From Streptomyces sp. Je 1-332 (GTDB lineage: Bacteria > Actinomycetota > Actinomycetes > Streptomycetales > Streptomycetaceae), in the NCBI RefSeq assembly GCF_040730185.1, contig NZ_CP160402.1:744001-808000 (forward strand): 64,000 nucleotides of DNA. Direction: 5' to 3'. The notes under the pieces are model-generated. The model made no database searches. It was given only the letters and a program-made list of their open reading frames with translations, and was not told where the DNA came from. Positions 45,869 through 53,421 of this stretch are shown piece after piece. Made by a program: the position numbers and the translations under genes. Position 1 is the stretch's first letter, and every line of letters starts with the position of its first letter.

Positions 45869-46026
45869 GGGCGGTTCACGCGGGCGGGTGTGCGATTCAT
45901 CCACCGCGTCGCCTCGCGCAGTGCGAATCGGGCACTGGTGCGGCGGGGACCACGGCGTTTACGGTCCCTGCACTTTCCGCCACAGCACCTGGCACGTTCA
46001 TGGTGCTGTCACCCAGGGAGCCGCCT

Positions 46027-47592
46027 GTGCCCAAGGAGCCATCTCCGTCCGTCACCGAGGTCGAGACGCACGGAGTCGAACGCATCCCGGACGCGGACCG
46101 CTCCGCGGGGCCGCTCGATCTGTTCCGTCTCGCGTTCGGCGGCGCCAACACCTTCGCCACCTGTGTGCTCGGGGCGTTCCCGATCCTGTTCGGACTCTCC
46201 TTCTGGCAGGGTCTCGCGGCGATGCTCCTCGGACTGTGCGTCGGTGCGCTGCTGCTCGCCCCGATGGCGGTGTTCGGGCCGCGCAACGGCACGAACAACG
46301 CCGTCTCCTCATCGGCGCATCTGGGCGTGCACGGCAGGATCGTCGGTTCCTTCCTCTCGCTGCTCACCGCCGTGGCGTTCTTCTCCCTGTCGGTGTGGAG
46401 TTCGGGCGACGCGCTCATCGGCGGCGCGCACCGGCTGCTCGGGGTGCCGGAGAGTGACGTGGCCTACGGCTGCGCGTACGCGGTCTTCGCCGCTCTCGTC
46501 CTCGCCGTGTGCGTCTACGGTTTCCGCTTCATGCTGCTCGTCAACAAGGTCGCGGTGGTGGCGGCGACCCTGCTGTTCGTCCTCGGCCTCGTCGCCTTCG
46601 CGGGGGACTTCGATCCTTCGTACGCCGGGATCTTCACCGCGGAGGCCGACCGGGCGACCCAGGACCTGTTCTGGCCGTCCTTCATCGGCGCCGCGCTGAT
46701 CGTGCTGTCCAACCCGGTCTCCTTCGGCGCCTTCCTGGGCGACTGGGCGCGCTACATCCCTGCCGACACCCCTCGCCGCAAGGTGATGGGCGCGGCCTTC
46801 CTCTCGCAGGCCGCCACGGTGCTGCCGTTCGGCTTCGGTCTTGCGACGGCGGCGATCATCGCCGAGCAGGCACCGAAGTACATGGACCCGGCCGCCCCCA
46901 ACTTCGTCGGCGGTCTGCTCGCGATCGCGCCCGCCTGGTACTTCCTGCCGGTCTGTCTGATCGCGCTGATCGGCGGCATGTCGACCGGCACCACCGCCCT
47001 GTACGGCACCGGCCTCGACTTCTCCTCGGTGTTCCCGCGGCTGAGCCGCGTCCGGGCCACGGTCCTGATCGGCGTCCTGTCCATCACGTTCATCTTCGTG
47101 GGCCGATTCGGGTTCAACCTCGTCCAGGCCATCTCCACCTTCGCCACGATGATCATCACCTGCACCGTGCCGTGGATGATCGTCATGATGCTCGGTTACG
47201 TCACCCGGCGCGGCTGGTACGACCCCGAGGCGTTGCAGGTCTTCACGCGTAGGCAGCACGGCGGGCGCTACTGGTTCGCCCGTGGCTGGAACTGGCGCGG
47301 CATGGCAGCCTGGTGGGCCGGTGCGGTGACCGGCGTGCTCTTCACCAACATTCCGGGCCAGTTCGTCGGGCCGCTCGGCGACCTCGCGAACGGCGCCGAC
47401 ATCAGCCTCCCGCTGGGGGCGGCCGTCGCGGCGGTCCTCCACCTCGCCCTGCTCGGGGCGTTCCCGGAGCCGCGCGGGGTGTTCGGGCCCGAAGGGCCGC
47501 GCTGGGTACGCGCGGCCGACACACCGATCGCTCCGATCACCGGGCCGGAGGGCGGCGCCCCCGAGGAACACTCCGCGACGGTGCGAGCGTAG
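46027..47592 (+). CDS. NCS1-family cytosine/purine permease
   Basis: The GTG at 46027 follows AGGGAG by 6 nt and gives 521 residues, the family length; an ATG at 46000 is less favoured. There are about 12 membrane segments. NCS1 features: the amphipathic N-terminus followed by LFRLAFGGANTFATCVLGAFPILFG, GPRNGTNNAVSSSAHLGVHG (substrate loop), FGAFLGDWARYIP, and RFGFNLVQAISTFATMIIT. It should import a nucleobase or related ring compound with H+ or Na+. It follows the MurE-like gene by 158 bp and is convergent with an SRPBCC gene 1 bp away. Confidence 0.88.
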   Translation: MPKEPSPSVTEVETHGVERIPDADRSAGPLDLFRLAFGGANTFATCVLGAFPILFGLSFWQGLAAMLLGLCVGALLLAPMAVFGPRNGTNNAVSSSAHLGVHGRIVGSFLSLLTAVAFFSLSVWSSGDALIGGAHRLLGVPESDVAYGCAYAVFAALVLAVCVYGFRFMLLVNKVAVVAATLLFVLGLVAFAGDFDPSYAGIFTAEADRATQDLFWPSFIGAALIVLSNPVSFGAFLGDWARYIPADTPRRKVMGAAFLSQAATVLPFGFGLATAAIIAEQAPKYMDPAAPNFVGGLLAIAPAWYFLPVCLIALIGGMSTGTTALYGTGLDFSSVFPRLSRVRATVLIGVLSITFIFVGRFGFNLVQAISTFATMIITCTVPWMIVMMLGYVTRRGWYDPEALQVFTRRQHGGRYWFARGWNWRGMAAWWAGAVTGVLFTNIPGQFVGPLGDLANGADISLPLGAAVAAVLHLALLGAFPEPRGVFGPEGPRWVRAADTPIAPITGPEGGAPEEHSATVRA

Positions 47593-47593
47593 T

Positions 47594-48097
47594 TCAACCC
47601 GCCTGCTCCAGCTCCCGCTTGAGGTTCTTCAGGGTCCTGTCGATGTTGCCGACCTGGAAGACCGCGAAGGTGCGCCCGCCCGTGGCGATACGGTCGAAGG
47701 CGTTGGCCACGAAGGTGGGCCAGGACCGCCTGTCGTCCGTCCAGGTCTCGGTCACCTTGGTGCCGCCCTCGCTGTCCTGGAAGCGGTACTCCCAGGTGGC
47801 GATGGGCGCACGCAGCCGGGGGCGCTTGAGTCCGATCGCGTGCACGCGGAAGGCGAAACGCCGCCCCGGCTCGGCCTTGGTCACCGTGCAGCGCGTGGTC
47901 CAGCGGAAGGGGCCGCGTTTGTTGTGTCCGTCGAAGACCAGGCCGACGGTGGCGGGCGCCTCACCTCCGGGCACGGTCGCCCCGAGGTTCTCGGGGCTCC
48001 AGCGCCCCATCAGAGCGGGCTGACTGACCTGCTCGTACACCGTCCGAGGCGGCGCCTCGACCAGGATGCTGCGGGACACTGTGAACGTGCGGGTCAT
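47594..48097 (-). CDS. SRPBCC-family (START-like) protein
   Basis: A 167-residue helix-grip protein. The N-terminal strand FTVSRSILVEAPPRTVYEQVSQPALMGRWSP is typical of polyketide-cyclase/dehydrase-like SRPBCC proteins. The sheet runs through FRWTTRCTVTKAEPGRRFAFRV and WEYRFQDSEGGTKVTETWTD, and the long C-terminal helix is GNIDRTLKNLKRELEQ. It would bind a hydrophobic ligand. No polyketide genes are nearby, so it is most likely one of the many orphan SRPBCC proteins. Confidence 0.85.
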   Translation of the reverse strand: MTRTFTVSRSILVEAPPRTVYEQVSQPALMGRWSPENLGATVPGGEAPATVGLVFDGHNKRGPFRWTTRCTVTKAEPGRRFAFRVHAIGLKRPRLRAPIATWEYRFQDSEGGTKVTETWTDDRRSWPTFVANAFDRIATGGRTFAVFQVGNIDRTLKNLKRELEQAG

Positions 48098-48173
48098 GGC
48101 AACTCCGTTCCTCGACCCGCGACCTTACTCACCAGTAGCACGAATGTCAGCCCCTCTCCCGCCGCGGAGGGCC

Positions 48174-48521
48174 TCAGACCAGGCCGGTGACCGTGACGGT
48201 GATGCCGGACACGGCAGGCTCACCGGTCACGCGCTCGACGGCCTTCGCCGTGGCCGAACGCACCTCCCGCGTCACGTCCAGGCTCCGCCGCCCCCGGTGC
48301 AGGACGACGTACACCTCCACGCTCAAGGACCCGGTGTCCTTCTCCCGCCGCACCTGTACTCCCGCGGAGCCCGGCGGAGTGCTGGGCAGACCGCGCCGCA
48401 GCACCGCCGACGACCGCAGCAGGTCCGCGAGGCCCGGCCGCAGGAAGGCGACACCCGGGGTGTCGAGCACCGCCTCTATGACGGCCTCCGCCACCACGCG
48501 CGCAACGTCTCGCTCGCTCAT
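48174..48521 (-). CDS. Asp23/Gls24-family protein (short)
   Basis: The ATG at 48521 overlaps the previous gene by 4 bp; 115 residues. An N-terminal helix (ARVVAEAVIEAVLDTPGVAFL) is followed by the alternating strands VQVRREKDTGSLSVEVYVVLH and a helix TREVRSATAKAVERVTGE, ending VSGITVTVTGL. This is the Asp23 envelope-stress fold. It is the last gene of a run with the ECF sigma factor. Confidence 0.75.
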   Translation of the reverse strand: MSERDVARVVAEAVIEAVLDTPGVAFLRPGLADLLRSSAVLRRGLPSTPPGSAGVQVRREKDTGSLSVEVYVVLHRGRRSLDVTREVRSATAKAVERVTGEPAVSGITVTVTGLV

Positions 48522-49180
48522 CGCCGCCGCCCTTCTGTGCTGTCGCCACCGGCGCCGTCGATGACATCGGCGATCGTCACGTCGACGAACGCGATCCGCA
48601 TGCCCAGCTCGTCGTCCACCGCGTCGCGCACCCTGTCGCGTACGCGGTCCGCGACCTCCTGAAGATGCCACGTGAGCGGGACCTGCACCTCGATCCGGAT
48701 CCTGACCGGCCCCCGCGCGAGGCGGCCCGCGGGCGCCGGGGGCGCGGGCTCGTCGAGCGGCCCGATGCGGCAGCTGCCCGCACGCACGCCCGGCAGTGAC
48801 TCGGCCGCGGCCCGGACCGTCCTGGCCGCGGCGGCCTCGACGATCCACGTGTCCTCGTCCTCGTCGCCCAGGGGCAGCGTCCTTCCCGGCCGCAGTTCCA
48901 GTCGCACCACGTCCATGACACGCCCCGCGAGCGCGGAGGTGTCCTGCTCCCGCGGCGCCGTGTCGCGCGCCTGGGTGACGATCCCCTCGAGGCGCAGCAG
49001 GGTGTTCAGGGCCTCGGTGCAGTGCGGGCAGCCGTCGGCGTGGGGATCGGGCACGCCCGCCTCGTGCTGTTCCCATACGTACGACAACTCGCGCCCGCAG
49101 GGCAGAAGTTCGTCCTCGGGCAGCACTCCGAAGCCCGCCTCCCGCTCGTCGTCCCGTCCGGATTCCCCGTTCATCGCCAT
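48518..49180 (-). CDS. Zinc-finger/Asp23-like protein encoded next to sigma factor (candidate anti-sigma)
   Basis: 220 residues from ATG 49180 (GGAGG 10 nt upstream); ATG 49174 in an ATGA overlap is the alternative. Residues 20-60 have a zf-HC2-like pattern (LPCGRELSYVWEQHEAG, HADGCPHCTEAL) as in zinc-containing anti-sigma factors. Residues 95-215 look like an Asp23 domain (VRIRIEVQVPLTWHLQEVADRVRDRV, IAFVDVTIADVI). It overlaps the sigma gene, so it is a candidate anti-sigma or coupling protein. The lack of a membrane segment means a cytosolic sensor. Confidence 0.75.
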   Translation of the reverse strand: MAMNGESGRDDEREAGFGVLPEDELLPCGRELSYVWEQHEAGVPDPHADGCPHCTEALNTLLRLEGIVTQARDTAPREQDTSALAGRVMDVVRLELRPGRTLPLGDEDEDTWIVEAAAARTVRAAAESLPGVRAGSCRIGPLDEPAPPAPAGRLARGPVRIRIEVQVPLTWHLQEVADRVRDRVRDAVDDELGMRIAFVDVTIADVIDGAGGDSTEGRRR

Positions 49181-49800
49181 GCGGCCATCGCCTCCGTCAG
49201 ATAGCGCCGCGCCCTGAAGACACGGCCGCGGACAGCCTCCGGACTGATGCCGACCGTCTCGGCGATGACCTCGTACGACGCGCCGTCCAGCTCGCGCAGC
49301 ACCCAGCACACCCGCTGCTCCGGCGAGAGGCCCGCCATCGCCCGGCCCAGGTCCGCCACGGCGGCGTACCCTTCGGCCGCCCGCGCCGGCGAGACCTCGT
49401 GCTCAGGCGCGGCCGGCTCGGGCAGCCCGTCGAGGGCCACGACCGGCCGCCGCGCACGCAGCAGGTTCAGGCAGCGGTTGGTGACGATGCGGTAGATCCA
49501 CGTGCCGAACCGCGCGTCCCCGCGGAACTCCGGCAGCTTGCGCCAGGCGCTGACGAAGGAGTCCTGCACGGCGTCCTCCGCCTCGGGGCGGCTCCCGAGC
49601 AGGCGCGTCGCGAGGCGCAGCGCCATGGGCGCGTGCCGGTGCACGAGAGCCTCGAAGGCCTCCTCGTCGCCCTCCGCTGCCCGCACGGCGAGCAGTCCGT
49701 CGTCATGGGTGGACGACGCGTCCGCTTCCCCGGCTGCGGCGTCCGCTCCCCCGGCTGTCGCGTCCGCTTCCCCGGCTGTTCCGCCCCGGTCGCCCGGCAC
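49171..49800 (-). CDS. ECF-family RNA polymerase sigma factor
   Basis: The GTG at 49800 has AGGAG 6 nt upstream; 209 residues. Region 2 is LVHRHAPMALRLATRLLG, EAEDAVQDSFVSAWRKL and FGTWIYRIVTNRCLNLLR. Region 4 is LSPEQRVCWVLRELDGASYEVIAETVGISPEAVRGRVFRARRYL, split across its helix-turn-helix. The N-terminal 28 residues are a low-complexity Ala/Gly/Glu/Asp stretch made of repeats GEADATAGGADAAAGEADA, encoded by near-identical 21-27 bp units. It diverges from the Asp23 operon and likely controls it. Confidence 0.9.
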   Translation of the reverse strand: MPGDRGGTAGEADATAGGADAAAGEADASSTHDDGLLAVRAAEGDEEAFEALVHRHAPMALRLATRLLGSRPEAEDAVQDSFVSAWRKLPEFRGDARFGTWIYRIVTNRCLNLLRARRPVVALDGLPEPAAPEHEVSPARAAEGYAAVADLGRAMAGLSPEQRVCWVLRELDGASYEVIAETVGISPEAVRGRVFRARRYLTEAMAAWR

Positions 49801-49850
49801 ACGCGGCTCCTCTCACCTCGGTCGTGCTGCTACGACACACGAAGGGCCCG

Positions 49851-49913
49851 CCGCGTTACGCGGCCCAGGAACGCTACATGCCGGGGCGGGAAATTCCCGC
49901 GAGGCGCGTAACG
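49851..49913. promoter_or_regulatory. Palindromic control region between sigma-factor and Asp23 operons
   Basis: Three symmetric elements lie in the 179-bp divergent spacer: CCGCGT-T-ACGCGG (49851-49863), GCGGGAA-A-TTCCCGC (49886-49900) and a second CGCGTAACG facing CGTTACGCG. A GGAAC at 49869-49873 could be an ECF -35 element. Two identical half-sites in opposite orientation flanking a palindrome suggest a cooperative regulator or paired promoters. Confidence 0.5.
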
Positions 49914-49979
49914 GAGGCGGGGTACTCGGGTCGGAGCAGGTGAAGAGGCGGACAGACCCGACGACGAGGAGACGCCACC

Positions 49980-50501
49980 ATGACGACGCAGGACCTCACC
50001 TCGAACACAGCAGCACCCGGCAGCACGGAGAAGGACCTCGGCAGCGAGCTTCACCGCACCACTGGGGGAGCCACCACCGTCAGCGGAGCCACCGGCGCGG
50101 CCCAGCCCGCGGCGACGCGGGGCAAGACGTCCATTGCCGATGTCGTGGTCGTGAAGATCGCCGGCATGGCGGCCCGCGAGATCCCCGGCGTCTTCGACAT
50201 GGGAGGCGGCCTGTCCCGCACCATCGGCGCCGTGCGCGACCGCGTTCCCGGCGGGCGCCCCAACGTCGGCCGCGGGGTGAAGGTCGAGGTCGGTGAGCGG
50301 CAGACGGCGATCGACCTGGACATCGTCGTCGAGTACGGCGTGCCCATCACCGACGTCGCCCACGACGTGCGCGAGAACGTCATCTCGGCGGTGGAGCGCA
50401 TCACGGGGCTCGAAGTGGTCGAGGTGAACGTCGCCGTGAACGACGTGCACCTGCCCGAGGACGACAACGCGGACTCCGGCGCCGAGACCCGCGTCGAGTA
50501 G
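49980..50501 (+). CDS. Asp23/Gls24-family envelope-stress protein
   Basis: 173 residues from ATG 49980. A Thr/Ala/Gly-rich N-terminus is followed by the Asp23 domain from residue 50 (TSIADVVVVKIAGMAAREIPGV, VKVEVGERQTAIDLDIVVEYG, VAHDVRENVISAVERITGLEV, NVAVNDVHLPED). Asp23 is a membrane-associated stress protein in Firmicutes anchored by AmaP. Here it opens a plus-strand run with a small membrane protein, a DUF6286 protein and an AmaP-like protein, so the whole unit is an envelope-stress module. Confidence 0.88.
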   Translation: MTTQDLTSNTAAPGSTEKDLGSELHRTTGGATTVSGATGAAQPAATRGKTSIADVVVVKIAGMAAREIPGVFDMGGGLSRTIGAVRDRVPGGRPNVGRGVKVEVGERQTAIDLDIVVEYGVPITDVAHDVRENVISAVERITGLEVVEVNVAVNDVHLPEDDNADSGAETRVE

Positions 50502-50546
50502 GGCGGGGCCCTGCCCCGCGCGGGCCACGGCGCGACGTTCCCCTTG

Positions 50547-50582
50547 TCGTGACGCTTCTCGTGACGCTTCTCGTGACGTTCC
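50547..50582. repeat. Triple 12-bp tandem repeat before the small membrane protein
   Basis: Three copies of TCGTGACGCTTC (the last ending GTTCC) lie between the Asp23 stop and the next start, flanked by two copies of GACGTTCCCCTT. It follows a small hairpin (GCGGGG/CCCCGC, 50503-50519). It looks like replication slippage in an intercistronic spacer. Confidence 0.7.
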
Positions 50583-50605
50583 CCTTCTGTGGTGTGAGGT
50601 GAGTG

Positions 50606-50791
50606 GTGAGCACAGCTCTGGTCGGCCTCATGGCGGGCATGGCCCTGGGATTCGCCGGGTGGTTCGGCGGCTTCGGCGCGTTCCTCCTGGTCGCCGCGCT
50701 CGGTGCCGTCGGCTTCGTCCTTGGGTGCTTTGTCGACAACGGCACGGACATACGCGCCTTCCTCGGCGGGCGTGACCGGGAGCGGCGGTGA
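50606..50791 (+). CDS. Small membrane protein, DUF2273-like
   Basis: The GTG at 50606 gives 61 residues (an in-frame GTG lies at 50603). Two glycine-rich hydrophobic helices are seen: VGLMAGMALGFAGWFGGFG and FLLVAALGAVGFVLGCFV, then a charged tail ending DRERR. DUF2273 members are small membrane proteins found with Asp23/AmaP genes. It overlaps the next gene by 4 bp (GTGA). Confidence 0.78.
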   Translation: MSTALVGLMAGMALGFAGWFGGFGAFLLVAALGAVGFVLGCFVDNGTDIRAFLGGRDRERR

Positions 50792-52065
50792 CCACGCCGG
50801 CGGCGGAGCGCGGGACGACGACCGTCGCGGACCGCGCGGTGCGCCGCATCGCACAGCGCGCCGCGACGGAGGCGCTCGCGCCCGGCGCGGTCGAGGTCGA
50901 GGGAGGTGCGGCGGCCGTGCGCGGCAGGCGGGCCCAGGTGGGCGTCACGGTGACGCTGCCGTATCCCGCCGTGCTCGACGAGGCGGGCGAGAGCGTACGG
51001 GCGCACGTCACCGAGCGCACGGAGCGGCTCACCGGCCTCACCGTGTCCTCGGCACGGATTCGCGTGCGGGGGCTGTCCCGGGGCCTGGCCCGCCGCGAAC
51101 TGCCCGCCGGGCAGCTCGCACCGCCGGTCGAGGCTGCTGGGCGTGCCCACCGCCCCTGGTCTCAACGCCGCCTGCCCGTCGGGGTGTTGACCCTGCTCGC
51201 CGCCGCGGTCTGCGGGGTGCTGCTGTACGACGTGGTGTCCGTGCACGCGGCCGGGCAGGCTCCCGCACGGTGGCGGGTCCGGGCGATGGAGTGGCTCGGC
51301 ACCCACGGGCCCTACGGCGGCACGACCTCGGGCGTCCTCGCGGCGATCGCCGTCTTCGCGCTCGGTGTCTGGCTGCTGGTCCTCGCCCTCGCCCCGGGCC
51401 GTCGCGGCGTTCTCCCGATGAGGCCGCCGCTGCCGGGGGTGCGCGCGGCAGTGGACCGGCGGGCGGTCGCGGTCCTGCTGCGGGATGCCGTGACCGGCGT
51501 ACCGGGCGTCGGCAGGGTCCGGGTGAGGGTCGGCCGCCGTACGGCACGGGTGCGCGCCGGGCTCGAGTTCGGCGAGCTGGAGGGCGCGCGCCGGGCGGTG
51601 GCCGAGACCGCCGAGGCGACGACGACGGACCTCGCCCTCGCCGGCCCGCTGCGGCTGCGCGTGCGCCTGCGTACGGCACCCGGCTGGCGCGCTCCTGCGG
51701 GGGCCGGGGCAGGGAGCGGGCCCGAGTCAGGGGCTGGGTCCGGGAGCCGGGCTGGGGCTGGGCCCGGGAGAGGGACCGGGTCCGTGCCCGACGCGGGGTC
51801 CGACCCGGGGGCTGAGTCGAGGCCCTGGAGCGGGGCAGGGTCCAGGAACGGGCCGGGGTCCGGAGCGGGGAGCGAGGCACGGCCCGGGCCCGGGGCAGGG
51901 AGCGAGCCCGAGGCAGAACCCGGGTGCGGGCCCGTGCCCGAGGCAGGGTCCGGGCCCGGGGCTGAGACAGGGCCCGGGCGCGGGGCAGGGCCCTGGAGCG
52001 GCGCCGAGGCCGGGAGCGGGCCCGGTGTGAGGGAGAGGAGTGGCCCTGATGAGCCGAATCCGTAG
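50788..52065 (+). CDS. DUF6286-type Asp23-domain membrane protein with long low-complexity tail
   Basis: 425 residues from GTG 50788. Residues 10-105 form a first Asp23-like domain (RAVRRIAQRAATEALAPGAVEVEGG), then two membrane helices (VGVLTLLAAAVCGVLLYDVV; LAAIAVFALGVWLLVLAL), then a second Asp23-like domain (RAVAVLLRDAVTGVPGVGRVRV). From about residue 304 to the end the protein is a Gly/Ala/Ser/Pro/Glu low-complexity tail of about 120 residues. Its DNA is strongly G-rich on the plus strand. Length is greater than usual for the family because of the tail. It overlaps the AmaP gene by 17 bp. Confidence 0.8.
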   Translation: MTTPAAERGTTTVADRAVRRIAQRAATEALAPGAVEVEGGAAAVRGRRAQVGVTVTLPYPAVLDEAGESVRAHVTERTERLTGLTVSSARIRVRGLSRGLARRELPAGQLAPPVEAAGRAHRPWSQRRLPVGVLTLLAAAVCGVLLYDVVSVHAAGQAPARWRVRAMEWLGTHGPYGGTTSGVLAAIAVFALGVWLLVLALAPGRRGVLPMRPPLPGVRAAVDRRAVAVLLRDAVTGVPGVGRVRVRVGRRTARVRAGLEFGELEGARRAVAETAEATTTDLALAGPLRLRVRLRTAPGWRAPAGAGAGSGPESGAGSGSRAGAGPGRGTGSVPDAGSDPGAESRPWSGAGSRNGPGSGAGSEARPGPGAGSEPEAEPGCGPVPEAGSGPGAETGPGRGAGPWSGAEAGSGPGVRERSGPDEPNP

Positions 52066-52633
52066 CGGTGTGAACCGGGTGACTCTGCTCTGTGCGGCGG
52101 TAGTTCTCCTGGTTTCGGGAGCGGCTCTGGCCTCCGCGGTCGCTCCCGTCCGTGAGCGGCTGCCGGCGGCCCTGCCCCGCCTCGGCGCCGACCGGGTGTG
52201 GCTGGGCCGGGAGATGCTCGGCCGGTGGCGTGACCACGGCTGGTGGCCGCCCGTCGTGATCGCCGCGCTGGCCCTGCTCGCCGTCCTGTTCCTCTGCTGG
52301 GCCGCCGCCCAGATCCGCACCGGCCGGCTGCGCGAACTACCGCTCGGGCAGCCCGGGATCACGCTCTCCGCCACGGCCCTGGCCTCCGCGATGGCCGAAC
52401 GCGCCCGAGCCGTCGACGGCGTGGCCCGCGCGCACGTACGACTCCTCGGACGCCCCCGGCGGCTGCGCGCCCGCATCACGCTGGTCCTTGAGCCCGACGG
52501 CTCCCCCGAAGCGGTGTTGCGCGAGCTCGCCCGGGACACCATCGCGGAGGCGCGGGCTGCGACCGCACCCCGCGTCCTGGAGGCGGACGTTCGCTTCACG
52601 ACCCGGCGGCACCGGGTGCGGCGCACTCACTGA
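52049..52633 (+). CDS. amaP: AmaP-like alkaline-shock membrane anchor
   Basis: The ATG at 52049, 8 nt after GAGGAG, gives 194 residues. Two membrane helices (VTLLCAAVVLLVSGAALASAV; WWPPVVIAALALLAVLFLCWA) bracket a short loop, then a cytosolic Asp23-like domain (GITLSATALASAMAERARAVDGV, RITLVLEPDGSPEAVLRELARDTI). In Staphylococcus aureus AmaP anchors Asp23 to the membrane. It closes the plus-strand stress operon. Confidence 0.82.
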   Translation: MSRIRSGVNRVTLLCAAVVLLVSGAALASAVAPVRERLPAALPRLGADRVWLGREMLGRWRDHGWWPPVVIAALALLAVLFLCWAAAQIRTGRLRELPLGQPGITLSATALASAMAERARAVDGVARAHVRLLGRPRRLRARITLVLEPDGSPEAVLRELARDTIAEARAATAPRVLEADVRFTTRRHRVRRTH

Positions 52634-52651
52634 AGCTGAAGCGCCGGGAGG

Positions 52652-52689
52652 TCAGAGGGCTTCCAGCGTGTCAGAGGGCTTCCAGTGTG
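52652..52689. repeat. 19-bp tandem duplication at the 3' end of the rhodanese gene
   Basis: TCAGAGGGCTTCCAGCGTG is followed directly by the same unit with one change (T for C). The second unit codes the last residues and stop of the rhodanese gene, so the duplicate leaves a copy of the gene end outside the frame. Confidence 0.8.
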
Positions 52690-53231
52690 GTGCGCAGGTC
52701 GGTGGCGCGAGGGCGGTTGTGGGGAAGCCTCGCGAGCACGGCGGCCATGCCACAGCTGTCGGTGACGGCGGAGAAGACGAGGCCGGCGCCGACACCCGCG
52801 GCCAGCCAGCGCGCGGGCCGCAAGCGGGTTCCGGCGGCGAGGCCGAGGACGACAAGGGCCCCGGCGGCGAGCCGCACCTGGCGCTCCATCGGCCAGGCCG
52901 TAGGCGCGCCCTCCGAGGGGTGGAGCGGGTGGCCCTGTTCGGCCCAGGCCGTGGTGCCGCCCGCGAGGGTGGCGGCGGGGATGTCGGCGGCGGCCAGCTC
53001 GTCGCACGCGGAAGCGGAGCGCTTCCCGGAGGCGCAGACCATCAGGAGCTCGCCACGGGCAGCGGCGGCCTTGAGCTCGGGCAGCGCCATGTGCAGGTGA
53101 TCGACGGGGATGTTGTGGGCCCCGGGCAGGTGGCCGGCGGCGTACTCGCCGGGGCTGCGGACGTCGATGACGGTGTAGCGGTCGAGGCGTGCGGCCGCCT
53201 CGGCGGGGGCCAGATCGGTGGGGGAAGTCAT
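52671..53231 (-). CDS. Rhodanese-domain protein with C-terminal DUF2892
   Basis: 186 residues from ATG 53231. The rhodanese domain (residues 10-110) contains YTVIDVRSPGEYAAGHLPGAHNIP and the active-site loop LMVCASGKRSAS with the persulfide Cys. Residues 115-175 are a DUF2892-type membrane segment (ALVVLGLAAGTRLRPARWLAAGVGAGLVFSAV, two helices). It would carry sulfane sulfur near the membrane. It is convergent with the AmaP gene and lies about 190 bp from the divergent SDR gene. Confidence 0.88.
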   Translation of the reverse strand: MTSPTDLAPAEAAARLDRYTVIDVRSPGEYAAGHLPGAHNIPVDHLHMALPELKAAAARGELLMVCASGKRSASACDELAAADIPAATLAGGTTAWAEQGHPLHPSEGAPTAWPMERQVRLAAGALVVLGLAAGTRLRPARWLAAGVGAGLVFSAVTDSCGMAAVLARLPHNRPRATDLRTTLEAL

Positions 53232-53421
53232 GTGGTGCTGTCCTTTCGTCGAGCCAAGGCTCTCACTCCGACGCGGGGGCGATCAGCCGCCCGGCGGGGG
53301 CGTCGGACGTATGTCGGCGATGACCTTGATCTGTAGGCGGTGTGTCGGTGGGGGCTGCGACCTTGGGCGGGTCGATCGTTGCTCCCCCTGAGCACGCTGC
53401 CCCGAACACCAGGAGCCCACC

